64,000 nt of DNA from Siphlonurus alternatus (GCA_949825025.1 OX463780.1:24320229-24384228); one strand, 5' to 3'; positions 1-13,537 are shown, counted from the first letter of the stretch. Notes: a model not told the origin generated them from the sequence alone. Translations and numbers: made by a program.

Positions 1-421
1 AATATTAGAGTGCAAGAAAGCTCAAGAACCTGGATTAGTAATAATGGAAAGAAATCATCAAGATGGACCTTTGCCAAACCTGTGCATGAACCCCCAATAT
101 CAACGCCTAAAAAAAGAATCACAATTCACACTTACCCTGAATGTACCTGACAACTGTTGCACATTAAATGACGGTTCAATTATTGTCATTGAAAATTTTG
201 CTAAATCAATGGACAATACCAGCGTAGTTATTGGGAGGAAATTTGAATATATGTCAGATTTGTACACCCAGCCTTTGAAATCTTCAAGAATAGGAATTTT
301 CAAGGCAAGATCTTTGTCTGCCCTGCAGCCTTGGCCAGTGGAGACTATTGTCAGTAAATGCATGAAGCTCCCCCTCAGGGAAAATGAATATGCCATTTTC
401 TCACTCCTTCATTCCGTGTAG
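1..421 (+). CDS. 3' end of a transposase-domain-like ORF (partial)
   Basis: The frame is open from the window edge (codon phase at base 2) to a TAG at 419-421, about 139 codons, with an internal ATG at 44. The last ~60 residues read FEYMSDLYTQPLKSSRIGIF, then ARSLSALQPWPVETIVSKC. This resembles the conserved C-terminal tail (position-specific VSKC block) of large 'transposase domain-containing' proteins that occur in many copies in invertebrate genomes. That likeness is from memory and unverified. The 5' part lies outside the window. The DUF4806 gene starts about 650 bases downstream on the same strand, so the two could be neighbouring ORFs of one old element or unrelated genes. It could also be the last exon of a host gene. 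Confidence 0.4.
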   Translation, partial: ILECKKAQEPGLVIMERNHQDGPLPNLCMNPQYQRLKKESQFTLTLNVPDNCCTLNDGSIIVIENFAKSMDNTSVVIGRKFEYMSDLYTQPLKSSRIGIFKARSLSALQPWPVETIVSKCMKLPLRENEYAIFSLLHSV

Positions 422-1075
422 ATAATGACCTATTTCTCAACGACAAGAATTTAAAAGAAAGGTGAGAAATTACTTTTTTGTCTCTCCAGTGTTGAAAAGA
501 TCCCATAGAATTGAGTAAATATAATTTAATAATCGAAAAGGTGATTACTTTTCACTATGTTTATTAATTAGTAAAACATCAAAAAATTTATATTTCTTTT
601 TCTTTTTCCCTTTCTTCCTTAACATATTTAAATAAATTTATGAAAGTTTCTATGATGTTACCCATTTCCAATGTTACCCGATGCCTTATTGCTGATATTT
701 AATTCAACAATGTAGCATAGTTCTCTACATTTAAACTTTCTACAGCAGAAATGCTAAAAATTTTGGTGATGAGGTGCATTATGGTAATAGAGACTTTTGT
801 TGCAATATACTTGCTGTCTGTTTCTTTTCCTTCAGATTTTTCTGCAGTTACAAAAGTATTTCACTGCACTTTTTTTACACATTTAGGTCATGGTTTTTGT
901 GCATGGTTTTTAACTACTTTAACTACTTTTGGTTTTAAGGCCGTGAAAGTTTGTATACCTGTATTGATAATAAATTTTCCCATTATTATTATGTGTATTT
1001 TCTTGCAGCTAGTACTAATTTTGAGACAGCGGCTTATTGCAATTTTCTAATTAAAACAACCTTCTTTCAAAACAG

Positions 1076-4000
1076 ATGTATTCGGTCTACGAATTTTCGT
1101 CACCCCAGAAGCACACACGGCCTGTGCCAACAATCTGGGTAAATGAGCGTGGAAGTCGTTGCTTTTACCCAGACACCGAGGACACCATCAAGGTAAATGC
1201 AGCTATTAGAAAAAGACGTGAACCATCTTCTACTTGGCCTGAGGAGAGAGGAAAGGTGTTGGCACGGAACCGTAAGTTTATGATTTTTTTTATTGCATAT
1301 TGAAATAGAAGTCCTTGTATTTTAAGGCACATTAAAAGGAAGGTAACACGGATCAGCTGTAGTCCAATTTAATTTACATGCTAACTTTAGCAGACTCACA
1401 AAAATTAGAACTTTTTTTCTGAGACAGATTTTAGTGCCTCAAAGCCACAAATTTGTTTAAAACAATTTTTTGATGGATATGTTTTAAAAATAAAATTATT
1501 TGTCATGTAAAGCCAAAGTATCAAATTTATTCAAAATAATTGGATCCTAGAAAGGTTTTGAAATTTTTCTGTGGCTCAAATTGTAATATTAATAATAATA
1601 AAATTTCAGAACAATTTAGAAGTTTTGTGTCTGCCAAGGTTAACATGTTAAAGAAATGGGACTTCATCAAGCAACTAATCAATATTACCTTTCCATATGG
1701 TATCATCTGTATTTTTTTAGTCCTAGTATCACCCTTAAAATTAAGGAGAAAGACTGTGACGCTAAATCGTAAATGTCTGTACATGTCTAAGCTTTTTAAA
1801 CATTTGCGTGACCATATTATATATGATATACAGGGTCAAAGAAGATGATTATAATTAGTTATAAAGAAAATATTTTTCATCGTTAAAAAATAAAGTTTCT
1901 GCAGTCAAATATGCTAGGAAAATTTTCCTGCAGGTAGACTTATTAAGCATTACAGCTCGAGATTTCTGTTTGAACTTTTTATGTCCGCAGACTTCATGGT
2001 ATTTTTTTTCACCACCTTTTAATTTGTCATTGATTTTCAGTTTTCATTGATAGTTAAATATTAATGTTTGAGAAGAATACTAATAAAAATAAGAAGAAAA
2101 AAAGCCAGAAATGAATAGAAGATGGAAAGTTATGCTACTCTATTTTTTTCTTCAGAGTTTTTAGAGACTAGGACATAATGACTAGATTTGTTCAAGTTCA
2201 TATTTTATTTATGAATTTATATAGATATTTAAACCAGTTCCTTTTCAATATTTTTGTTTTTTATTTTGAAGTGATGGATCATTCTGTATTTTTATGAATT
2301 AGAAAAAAAATAGCATAATCTTGCACCCTCGCATCCATTTCTGCTATAACAGTTATGAGTTAAGTTATAAGGTTGAAACTCCGTTATATATTTTTTTCTT
2401 TTCAACGTCAGTTTTGAATGTATGAAAAAAAAATCTTACTTGACAACTGCTTAAAATACAAATTAATATTTATTTAGCAACAATAACTTACCTTCTGCTT
2501 TTGGCAGACAAGTTATTAAATATTTCCTCTCCCTGTTTAAATTATTAAGAAAAATATTGTAAAACATTTTGATGAAAAGGCATTAATAACTGTTAACCCA
2601 TTTTTGCTCAGTCTCTCTGAAATAATTTTGTTTCAGTTACACTTGAAGATGCCATGAAAAAATCAAAAAAGAGTAACTTGAAGAGACCTTCAGGAAAAGC
2701 AGATCAACTCGAAACAACAGACGCCGAGACGTTGGGCAGAGGGCAGCGAGTTGGAGTTACTCCTGCTTGCTACAGAGATTTCGACACTTTGTTTGAGGAA
2801 GACGTCGCAGGAAGCTCGAAGACCAAAAAAGTGTTGAACCAGAAGACCGTCTCAAAGAGATTAAGATATAATGATGTCTACAATACAGATACTTCAGATG
2901 AGGACACGCCACTTTCCAAGTTAAAAAGCCTTCCAATAGCACCTGAAGAACAAATGCTGAAGGAGACTTTGAAAAAAAACAAAAAAAAAAGTCATTCCAG
3001 TATTTCAAAAGTTATTGTTCAAGATGAAACCGGAAAAAGGAAAACAGACTCAGTGGCTGATGTGGATAGCCTAGGACAGCATGTTTTAATAGATATTGAT
3101 GAAGAAGCAGCTAGTTCAGCAAGTTCCAATCGGCGTCGGCAAGAACTCGATGGAAATGAAGCAATGTCTCCAAGTAGAGGCAAACCGCCGTACCGAAAAA
3201 ATCCTTCTCCAGCCATGATACCACCTCGGGCCATGACACTCAGTGAATCACATGCCTTGGGATACACTCAATCTCCTGCCATGACATTCAGTGGATCATC
3301 TGCCTTGAGATACCCTCCATCTCCAGCTATGGCATTCAGTGAATCACCAGCCATGAGGTATCATCCATTATCTCCGTTAAAGTATGCAAATCCATCTACA
3401 CTGAAAAATCTTTCACCACACAAGCTACAATACCACAGGAATCTATCATCTAGCAGCTCGTCTCAAAATTATTTTAATATCGAGTCTGGCTTTTCTCCTT
3501 CACAACCAAGTTATTCTAAAACTCAATATGAAAATAGTTTTGAACAACAAAGATCTTACGGAAACAGAGATGATCTGTATCGAAAAAATGTTCCAAGTGA
3601 ATATTTACATGATTCATTTCATGATGATAATTCACGAAGAATTGCTGACAGCATGAAACGTAGTCAGGAGATGAGGTCCCCTGATTCAGTAACTCCTGAT
3701 AGAGCAACAAGAAATTTATTAAAGGAAATGCAATCATCTGATTTGTCAATGCCTCAAATATCTTCTAAACGTCCTACCAGCATTTCATCTGTCCGAGACT
3801 TAAAAGACGAATCAGGTGAGCAATCGTGTAAAAATTTATTCAAAAAAAAAAAAAAATAAGGGTCTGAAAAAATAGATCTGATCGTAAAAAATAAGCAATC
3901 AGAAGGAATCGATTTTAATAAAAAAAAATTCTTTCTGATTGCATAAATACAAACGGAGCTTATGTATGCGAGTGCAATCAATGACTGTTCTTTCATTTTT

Positions 4001-7000
4001 GAATAGCAAAGAAAGCAACAAGCTGATTTTTTTTAAACTTCTTTTGCTATACACCTGTAAAGCATGAGTGTTCCTTGCTTTTAAAGTTTATTGCTGGGAC
4101 ATCACTATGTGAATATGCTCCTTTAATTTGCAAGGTGTACAACCCAAAATTAAAATCTGCATTCTTAAATAGATGTTTTCTTAAGTAATAATAGACATAC
4201 AAAAAGGAGACCATTTATGCTTAAATTTTTTCTTGCCGGAAATTTGATAAATGTTAGTTCACTTGCTTTAGAATGTTGACGTTATGTTGCTCAGCAATCT
4301 TATATTATTAAATCCTCAAAATCTAAAAATAAAAATAATAAAATAAAATAAAAATTGCAGAAATGGATGGAGGGTACAATTTCATGCTATTCTGAATTTT
4401 TTCATGCATTTTAGAATCCGGAAATTATATTTTACAAATTAAAGAAAGTGCAAAGAAAGTTATTCCTCTAGTCTGCTTTCTTAATAAAAAAACTGAAATA
4501 GGAGTGGGTTTAAACCTACCCTTACCAAAACTTTTTCAAAATCCTATCTGGTTTTCAAAAAATCTGAAAAGAATGAGTGACATAACTTCGCACCCTTTAT
4601 CCATTTTTGGAATTAAAAATTTCGAGGTTGATACTCTATTGACTGATTTACTAAACTAGGTATATAAAGATCTATAGAAAAAGAGTATTATACTATTCAA
4701 ACTTGTAGTATGACTTATAACTATAATATGTGGAATCTATGTATCTTTTCAGATCCTCGTATTGTAGTCGACCTTGGGAAAAAGGACAAAGTAATAGAGG
4801 AGCAAGGTAAATTACAGACTGTAGACCTCTAGGCACAAATAATCAAATGTCAATAAATTTCTAATGCCAAAGGTAACTTATAAAGTGTCTTCATATTAGA
4901 CTTTCATGTTTGTTGCAAGATCAGTCGATGTATGCCTCTTTTAAAAACCTTTATGCCAAAATATATTCTTTCACAACGTTCTGCATTGGGCCCATGTTTA
5001 AGACACCTTATAAGTTCTCTTCAGTACAAGAAGGTCCCCAATGTTATATTTACAAATAGTTCATTGGCAATCCTATTAATATTTATAAACATTTTTCATC
5101 TTGTTTCTCCATATTTAGAATTCAGGTCGTTTATGATAAAATCCATGACCAAGGTCGTAGCCTATCATGAAGAGGAGAGGGAGTGGAAGAAACAAAAAAA
5201 TCAGATAAAAAATAAACAGAAAGAAAGTCAGTTGGCACACATGAGCTGTTTTCCTCTTAATACCCTTGATGACTTAAAAGACTTTGACAAGAAATTTGAT
5301 GAGGAGAGAACTTTCGAAGATTTGGTGAGTGTTGTTTTAACTTTCAATGGTTCTCAAAACCTTGAATGATCCATGCATAATTTTGTTTAATGCAGTTACC
5401 ATTGAAACAAATAACGGCATGCTTCACATGCTTTTGGGAGGAAGAGAGACAGAGAAAGATGCGTAGTTGACACTTGCTCTCGTTCTTGTTTCTTGGCGAA
5501 CAGCCGCCTACGTCCATATTTGTATTGTAATATTTTTTGTCACTTTGCCCAAATATTATAATTTATGATGAGTTATTATGATTTATGATAAAAAAAATTA
5601 AGCAAAATTTACTATTTAAACCTTGGTTTAATATGTATGTGTAAGTTAACAGAAATCAGCTGTTTTTTTAGACCCATTTGATTAACATATTAATATGTAA
5701 ACCTTAGCAAATTAACAACAATTCTTAAAAAGTTTAAGAGACAGAATTTAGTACCTAAAAGCCATTGGGAAAATTATAAGACAATTATTTGAGGCATGTT
5801 TTTTTAATTAATTATTTAATTTTCAGCATGGGGCTTTCCCGTGGAGAGCCAAACTAAAAACTCAATTTAAATAAAAAAATAAAAAAATAGCTCGAATAAT
5901 TGTCTTAGAATTTTTTCTATGGCTTTTTGGTAATAAAATCTGTTTCAATTTTTTTTTCAGAATTTTGTGAATTTGCCAAGGTTGACATGTTATTCAAATG
6001 GATGTAATAGAACAGCTGATTTGTGATTTACTTACCCGTATAAGTGACCTAATTTTTTCCTCTTTTTAGAAACAAGCTCTGGCAAACTTACTCAAGGAAG
6101 AAGGTAAAGGAAAGGGAGATGTTCGCGGTAGTACTCGTATCCTTCTGCGCACCATATTTTCCATGGACCTGGCAAGGAAGACACGATTTACAAAAAGAAG
6201 TAAAAACAAAATTGCCCTGGACCAGTATAAAATTCCACTTTTAATTTTCAGTAAGTTTACTTTTTGCTGTTGTAATGAAATATAAATTAATAAAACCATG
6301 TTTTTTCTATAGGGACGGTGAACGTTGGCAGAGAGCCGAAATGTCTGAAGGCTGATGTAGAGATGGCAATCAAGGATTGGCTTAGAAAATCAAATGATCG
6401 AAAGGAAAAGAAATGCAGGTCAGTCATTTCAAATATTTACGTGCATGTTGAAGTAAAATTTAGAAGAAGCCAGAATATTCATGAACTTATTAAATTTAGA
6501 GACACTTTTCTGAGTCAGAGGTAAAGACACAGTAGAAATGAGGTTGAAACTAGAGCGTACTAGAATTAGGAGGCCAAAGTGAAGCCCTCTCCCATTTGAT
6601 TACACACAAACCTGCTGCTCAGTAGGACGGCTATTGAAAAGTGGGCGCGGTCGAGCCGTGGCCTTCTAATTCTAGTACGCTATGTTGAAACATAATGAAG
6701 AATTCTTAGTTGAGAAAGTATTACAAAGATCAAATGCATTTTTTTTTAATTGTTTGTGTCCTTAACTCGGTTCAATTATGTCATGTCAGAAAACAAGCTA
6801 AAAGTACTGTATTGTAGCTGCAATGTTTTTTTTTTGGTTCATCTGAAACCTTTTCGCGAGGCATACTTAAATTTTCTTCTCAATCAATTTATGATTCAAA
6901 TCCTTCAATTCAATTTTGACAAAAATATACAGTTTAGGTTGCTCATCAGATAGATTTTCAATTTATATTTTATTAAATAAAACTGTTCACAGCAAACAAC

Positions 7001-7056
7001 CAGATCCTATAGAAGACGAAGACGATGAAACAGAACTTTCAAGCTTATCCGAGTGA
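1076..7056 (+). CDS. DUF4806 domain-containing protein, 7 coding exons, 661 aa
   Basis: Exons 1076-1271, 2637-3815, 4753-4806, 5119-5324, 6070-6250, 6313-6418 and 6993-7056 join in frame to a TGA at 7054. All introns are GT...AG and the summed length is 1,986 nt. The ATG sits right at an acceptor (cag|ATG), so a 5'UTR exon upstream is expected. The N-terminus (MYSVYEFSSP...VPTIWVNERG) with its Val/Trp/Tyr-Pro pattern is typical of arthropod proteins ending in DUF4806. Exon 2 encodes a Ser/Pro/Lys-rich, probably disordered region with a repeated SPAM-x-FS-x-S unit near nt 3210-3370. The DUF4806 domain runs from about residue 520 (FPLNTLDDLKDFDKKF) to about 610, including the helix STRILLRTIFSMDLA. 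The C-terminus is acidic. The molecular function is unknown; such genes are often multi-copy. Exons and domain are well supported. Confidence 0.8.
6551..6683. mobile_element. hAT-like MITE, 133 bp, in the last intron of the DUF4806 gene
   Basis: The ends are inverted repeats: AGCGTACTAGAATTAG on the left and its complement CTAATTCTAGTACGCT on the right, followed inwards by GGCC. The element is flanked by GTTGAAAC at 6543-6550 and again at 6684-6691, an 8-bp target duplication as made by hAT transposases. It has no coding capacity. The internal ~80 bp recurs at 55187-55268, and one end (GAATTCTAGTACGCTAT) recurs at 22656-22672. Confidence 0.75.
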
Positions 7057-8377
7057 CAGTGCACCTCAACCATGAGAGTCCATACGTAATTTCTATCATG
7101 TGTCCTGAAATGACAAGGTCTGATAACTATTTTTTTCGAGCAAGCAGTATTATATGCTAGCTACCAGAATATTAGTGATAGTGAATTAGATGTTAGTCAT
7201 GATTTTTGCAGCTAAAAGTATTAAAAAATTAAATGTTTCTTATAGTTTGTATTAATATAAAAAATGAAAATGTTTATTCGAAATTTGCATTGAATCAATT
7301 TTGTTTAAACAATGGTTACGTTTTTTTGTTCCCCACCCAAGACATCTGACTTCTAGCTCCGCCCCTCAATATTTCCCGCCAAAGTTCTGGGGATTAGCAA
7401 ACGCAATTGTGCATGCGCCAGGGGTGGCTTAAAAATTGGTAGCGGACGTCCGATTTTCAGCTGAGATCTCTCAATATGTGTGACGTCATGAGAAGCGGGG
7501 TGCAAATATCAGCTACAGGATCTCAGAGTTCTGGCTTTGGAATAAACAAACGTAGCCATTGTATATACTTTACTAATTTTTTATGGATATTGTTTGCAAT
7601 GCACTTTTTAATCATCATATAATTATCTTAAATTTTTATGCATTTTATTGCAGTAGGTTCACTTTTATTAATCTTTACAAAGAATTTTATGATAGATTTT
7701 TTATTTTTTTTTAATCATAAATTTTAATGCTGTATAAAACTAAGTACTTGGGTTGGGTCTCCTTAATCTTCAATCATAATTAATTGTATGCTTTCTTTTC
7801 TTTATTAAAATTAATGAATAAAGTGACAGACATTTCTTAATTTTAAAAGACTATGTTATCATAATATATAATAATAAAATTGAAAATACCTGAAATTTTT
7901 TAGAGAAAAGTATGTAGTTTCTTAAAAAGCAATTAAATTTAAAATGTATTAACAATGATAATACTCCTATTACTCTATATATTGTGCTTCTGCACATGGC
8001 GTCATATATAAAGCTGCTTTTTGGAGCAATTGTGCAAATTTCTTTTTACTTTACATTAATTATTAACTAAATAATGAGTACAGGTTATAATTGTAAGCCT
8101 TTTTCTAGAATTTCATATTTTTTTCAATTGTTTCACACTGAATCACCTTGTACATAATGAACAATACATTTTTAATATATATTTTTCATTCCTGGAAGTT
8201 ATAGTTTTCTTGGGGTATGTTTTGTATCATAATTTTATATTTATGATCATATTATTGTGAGTTGGTGAGTTGAAACTATAAAAAAACTGTTGTTAAGTTG
8301 CACACTATCTCTGTTTTGTATCCGAGGATGGATCCAGCAAACAGCTCGGCCTGGGTGAAGGAAGGCCGGGTAGTCTC

Positions 8378-8435
<58 letters not shown>

Positions 8436-9429
8436 CGAAGGAGTCGAGGACCTCCTATCTTGGGACTAAGGGGAGGGGAGAAGAAGGAGGCTGGATCCAC
8501 CCTTGTTCTCCACCAGCAACACTTTTTTGGTTAGAAAATAGTTTTGTTTCACAATTAGGGAAACTATAATTTTATCCTTAATGTTTAAACTCATAGTACA
8601 TAATACACATATTTAACCTTGGTGTATTCAAAGTTCATTAATATTTTGCTAGAAGTTGTCTTTTTAAAAACTCAATCTCTTAATTTTGAATATGCAATGA
8701 TTTTGTGTTCAAGTAATGTTATAGAAATTCATTTCCTGAATCTTTAATGTGTAAACTTCTTAGAAAAAAAAGAGAAAAAAAAAACTGGAGTGTAAGTATA
8801 AGTAAAGTAAACAAACTCCAACTTAAATTATCTGCCGGCCTCCTGAGGACGGATTTAAAATTTTAAAAATTGGTATCCTCATTATAAAAAGTTCCTTAAT
8901 TATAGTTATATATATATACTATAATAACATTTTACTATAATACTCTATGAAAAAGAGGTCTGTTAAATTTTTTGTATTGTTTATTTAACTTCTTGAATTA
9001 ATTGTATTTTTACTTATGCAATTATCAAATTTCATACAATGCTTTTTCCCAAAATAAAGAAAATATAAAACAAATTTGCTGTATTGCTTTTTATAAAAAA
9101 TAATATGAACTCAAAAAAGTGCTAGAAATTTAAATTGTCGAGTCATACCCTAAAGATATATTTTAATAATAGGGATGAAATGTTTTTTTCTTGTATTTTT
9201 CAAGGTAATGTTCATTGCAAAATATAGTTAGATGTATGTAATCTCCAGCCATATCATTGCAATGCATGCATGCGGTTCTTTGTAATTTATTCGTGCTTCT
9301 TTTTGAAAAGCGCCTGCTTTCTATGTTCTGTTTATTATGGCTATGATCAGAATTAAAATGACCTTAATTTTTTGTAGCAGCATTTAATTCACATTTATAT
9401 ACTGACAAAAAACGTGCATAAATAGACGA
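7057..9429. other. Non-coding stretch downstream of the DUF4806 gene
   Basis: No gene was seen. The sequence is AT-rich with scattered AATAAA hexamers (for example 7541-7546), any of which could serve the upstream gene. A hairpin-like block at about 8325-8505 has imperfect inverted ends (GATGGATCCAGC / GCTGGATCCACC) around a (TA)n run, possibly an old MITE. Confidence 0.5.
8382..8432. repeat. (TA)n microsatellite
   Basis: About 25 uninterrupted TA dinucleotides. Confidence 0.95.
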
Positions 9430-9683
9430 AGGTCCTCCGAACATCCCCAGGGGATCTTTGGGGGACGTTGTTATTATTTATTTTTATAGGCGATTTAGAG
9501 ATTATACAATAAACCTCAAAAGAGATATTAAGAGTATCCCCCAAAAATCCCCAGGGATGTCCCAGGGACGTCCCTGGGGACATCCTTTTTTGATGGACAT
9601 GGGGGATGTCCTTGGGGACGTCCGACGAGGACCTTAGAAGGATGTCCCCCGGACGTCCCAGGGACGTCCATGTGGTCACTGGG
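9430..9683 (-). mobile_element. Partial copy of the CCCAGTGACC TIR element
   Basis: The right end reads GGACGTCCATGTGGTCACTGGG, the reverse complement of the left end of the element at 14013-15212. Inside are many degenerate GGGACGTCC / GGGGACATCC units. No matching left terminus was found, so this copy is truncated or its left end has decayed. Confidence 0.55.
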
Positions 9684-10818
9684 TAGCGAGAATGCAGAAT
9701 GCAGTCATTAATGCATCAACAAAAATATATGCAACGTATAACAAATCTTATACATGAAACTGCACCTGCTCCATACAAGAGAACGATTTCATATTTTGTT
9801 GCGTTAGCTGAGTTTTTCCTTCATAACATGGGAAGGTGCTATGATCATTAGGAACAAAATGCAATGATCCTGATGCAATAAAATATAGATGCAAAGGATC
9901 GACAATGCAATCAAAAGTTCCATTTGAAACGTAGTCAAATCGACCTTATCCCAGCATCTGAAGATTTTTATTGCCCTTCATGCAGAACCCCACCAAAAAG
10001 GAAAATAAATAATTAATCATGCCACAAGACTGACAAATAGCAATCAGAGAGATAAAACCATCTATAAAGCAAAATGTTTTTTTTTTTGGAACTCCTCCCG
10101 ACATCATCCAAAGTGGTTTAACTGTTTTTAAAAATTGTTTTTTAGAAACAAGGTGGATGTATATGGCAGAATAATTTATATCATAAAACAGTGAGAATTA
10201 TTAAGAAAGTTTATTCTTTTTCTTTTAAAATTTTTGTGATACTTAACATATTACTTTATCATTTTTATTCGTTTTTCTGTGTAGACCTTTTTGCAATCAA
10301 AATTGAATACCCACTCACCAACACATATATATATAAATAATTTATTAAATATTTATTTATGTCTCTAAAAATAAATGAAAGACACAAAGAAATTAAATTT
10401 TTGCCCGTATTATCACATGGAAAAATTCCGAAAAAATCTATTTGATATTATTAGCCTATAAATATATATAAAAATTATATGTAACGTTATGAGCTTGCAC
10501 CAAGTCATTAAGATTGGCTAGAACGCGTCTGGAAAAAAAGTAACTCATGACCCATTTTTTATATTCTGATTTCACCTTTTTTTTAAAAAAAAATGTAGTG
10601 CGCAGAATGAACATGTAGTTTTCAGAAACTCTATTTCGTGATCCCGTATTTTCAGACCAGTTTTTCCTATGAATGACGCTTTCTTTTTCTTGTTATAAAT
10701 ATTATTAATACTTGCCTTATACACGCCCTTATTTCCTTTTTTAACCTTTTAAATTAAGTAGGTAGAACCGGAGTGATCCTGAATGAGTAATATCACCTTC
10801 ATTTACAAGTTATACATA

Positions 10819-10820
<2 letters not shown>
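9684..10820. other. Non-coding stretch
   Basis: AT-rich sequence; no gene or clear repeat structure recognised. Confidence 0.4.

Positions 10821-10898
<78 letters not shown>
10821..10898. repeat. (TA)n microsatellite, left flank of the fold-back element
   Basis: About 39 TA units ending exactly where the fold-back element begins. The same (TA)n resumes at 13506-13535 on the other side. Confidence 0.95.
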
Positions 10899-10903
<5 letters not shown>

Positions 10904-13505
10904 GTGTTCCACAATTCGTGTCCCAAATGTAACTCGTAAAATGGAATTGCAAAAGTGCTCGTAGACATTCAAATTTCGTACAGTAATAGTAGAGGGTCCT
11001 TTGTTTTGTGTTCTGGCAGTGAAAATTTTTTCCCACCCTTATTTCACCCCTTCTGGGGGGTGCGTTCCCGTTCTTTATCAAAACCTTATGGGCTTACAAT
11101 GTTAATGAAAATGAAAAAGAAAAATTTTCGAACTTCAGTCTGAAAATTTCCAACTAGGGGTTTTCGAGTATGAGAAAAACAGTGGTGACCTTATTTTTTT
11201 GCTGCCATTGACCCTTCACCCCTCGCAGGGGTCAATGTTGACCCCTAGAATGACTTTTTTTTTAATTCTCCGAATTTGTTGAAATTGGTATGATTTTATG
11301 GGTTATCGACGATGAAAAAACCCATGAAAACACTTGCGAATTAATAAAATTGACCCTTGACCCTTGCAGGGGTCAGTAGTGACCCCTAGAATGACCTTTT
11401 TAAAATTCTCCGTTTTCAATGAAATTGATATGCCTCTATGGGTTTCGAGGTTGACAAAACCCATGAAAATACTTACGAATTGATAAAATTGACCCTTGAC
11501 TCTCGTAGGAGTCAGTGGTGACCCTTGATAGGATATTTTTAAAATTCTCCGAATTAGTTGAAATTGATATGCCTCAATGGGTTGTCGAGGTTGACAAAAC
11601 CCATGAAAATATCTGCGAATTGATAAAATTGACCCTTAACCCTCGTAGGGGTCAGTGGTGACCCATGGAAGGATATTTTTAAAATTCTCTGAATTTGTTG
11701 AAATTGATATGCCTCTATGGGTTGTCGAGGATGACAAAACCCATGAAAATACTTGCGAATTAATAAAATTGACCCTTGACCCCTTGTAAGGGTCAGTGGT
11801 GTAACCTAGTTAAAATTTTCCGAATTAGTTGAAATTGATATACCTCTATGGGTTATCGAGGATGAGAAAGCTAATGAAAACACTTGCGAGTTAATTAAAA
11901 TAATTATTGACCTAGCAGGGGTCACTGCATGGTGAGCCTTGAAATTAATTTTTCCACATTCTCTCAATTTCATTGAATTTGATATGCATCTATCGGTTAT
12001 TGAGAATGGAAAAACCCATGAAAACATTTGCAAATTCATCAAATTTATTGTTGACCTCGCATACTCTGAAACCTTTAAATACGAATTTTGGTGGTTTGGT
12101 GGAGATCGGCAAGAAAATCTATCAGATCAACTTAATTTAACATGGAAATCCCACAAGGAATAAATGCAAATCGTGAATCCACCTGCCAAACAGTTGAGAG
12201 AAAATTTAAAAAAAAATAATAATAATAATAATAATAATAATCAACAAAAATATCCTTGAAACTTACAACCCTTGGCTTTCTGTGTGCCAAATTTCAACTT
12301 TCCAACTGGAGTCATATACCACTGAAAATTTAGCAAAAAATTAATCGAACCCCATGTGACAGTGGCTGACTCAGTATTCTCCAATTTTGACTGGTCCACT
12401 TAAATTGTTTTAATAATGATATTAATAAAACAGTAATTCAAAATTTATTCAAAATCTAGAGGCCACCAGTGACCCTTGCGGGGTCATTAATGAATTAAGT
12501 AAACCAACTTGAAAATATCTTCATTAATTTTATGTGTCTCAACAACCCATAGAGGCATATAAAATTCGATGAAATTGAGAAAATTCGGAAAAATTAATTT
12601 CAAGGGTCACCAGTGACCCCTGCGAGGTCAACAAAAAATTTGATGAATTTGCAAATGTTTTCATGGGTTTTTCCATTATCAATAAACGATAGATGCATAT
12701 CAAATTCAATGAAATTGAGAGAATGTGGAAAAATTAATTTCAAGGCTCACCATGCAGTGACCCCTGCGAGGTCAATAATTTTTTTAATTTACTCGCAAGT
12801 GTTTTCATTAGCTTTCTCATCCTCGATAACCCATAGAGGTATATCAATTTCAACTAATTCGGAAAATTTTAACTAGGGTACACCACTGACCCTTACAAGG
12901 GGTCAAGGTTCAATTTTATTAATTTGCAAGTATTTCCATGGGTTTTGTCATCCTCGACAGCCCATAGAGGCATATCAATTTCATTGAAAACGGAGAATTT
13001 TAAAAAGGTCATTCTAGGGGTCACTACTGACCCCTGCGAGGGTCAAGGGTCAATTTTATCAACTCGCAAGTGTTTTCATGGGTTTTTTCATCGTCGAAAA
13101 CCCATAAAATCATATCAATTTCAACAAATTCGGAGAATTAAAAAAAAAGTCATTCTAGGGGTCAACATTGACCCCTGCGAGGGGTGAAAGGTCAATGGCA
13201 GAAAAAAAATAAGGTCATCACTGTTTTTCTCATACTCGAAAACCCCTAGTTGGAAATTTTCAGACTGAAATTCGAAAATTTTTCTTTTTCATTTTCATTA
13301 ACATTGTAAGCCCATAAGGTTTTGATAAAGAACGGGAACGCACCCCCCAGAAGGGGTGAAATAAGGGTGGGAAAAAATTTTCACTGCCAGAACACAAAAC
13401 AAAGGACACTCTACTACCACTGTACGAAATTTGAAGTTTCTACGAGCACTTTTGCAATTCCATTATACGAGTTACATTTGGGACACGAATTGTGGAACAC
13501 TCTGT
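10899..13505. mobile_element. Fold-back (long-TIR) element, 2.6 kb, with minisatellite arms
   Basis: It begins ACAGAGTGTTCCACAATTCG and ends with the exact complement at 13505. The first ~310 bp and last ~300 bp are near-perfect inverted repeats. Further in, each arm consists of ~115-150-bp tandem units (TTGACCCTTGACCC..., GAAATTGATATGCCTCTATG, CCCATGAAAATACTTGCGAA). The left arm reaches about 12060 with 6 units; the right starts about 12626 with 4-5 units, so unit number differs between arms. The centre (12060-12626) is unique. (TA)n on both sides suggests TA-targeted insertion, as for Tc1/mariner-type elements. Short open frames in the arms are not genes. Confidence 0.85.
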
Positions 13506-13537
13506 ATATATATATATATATAATATATATATATTTG

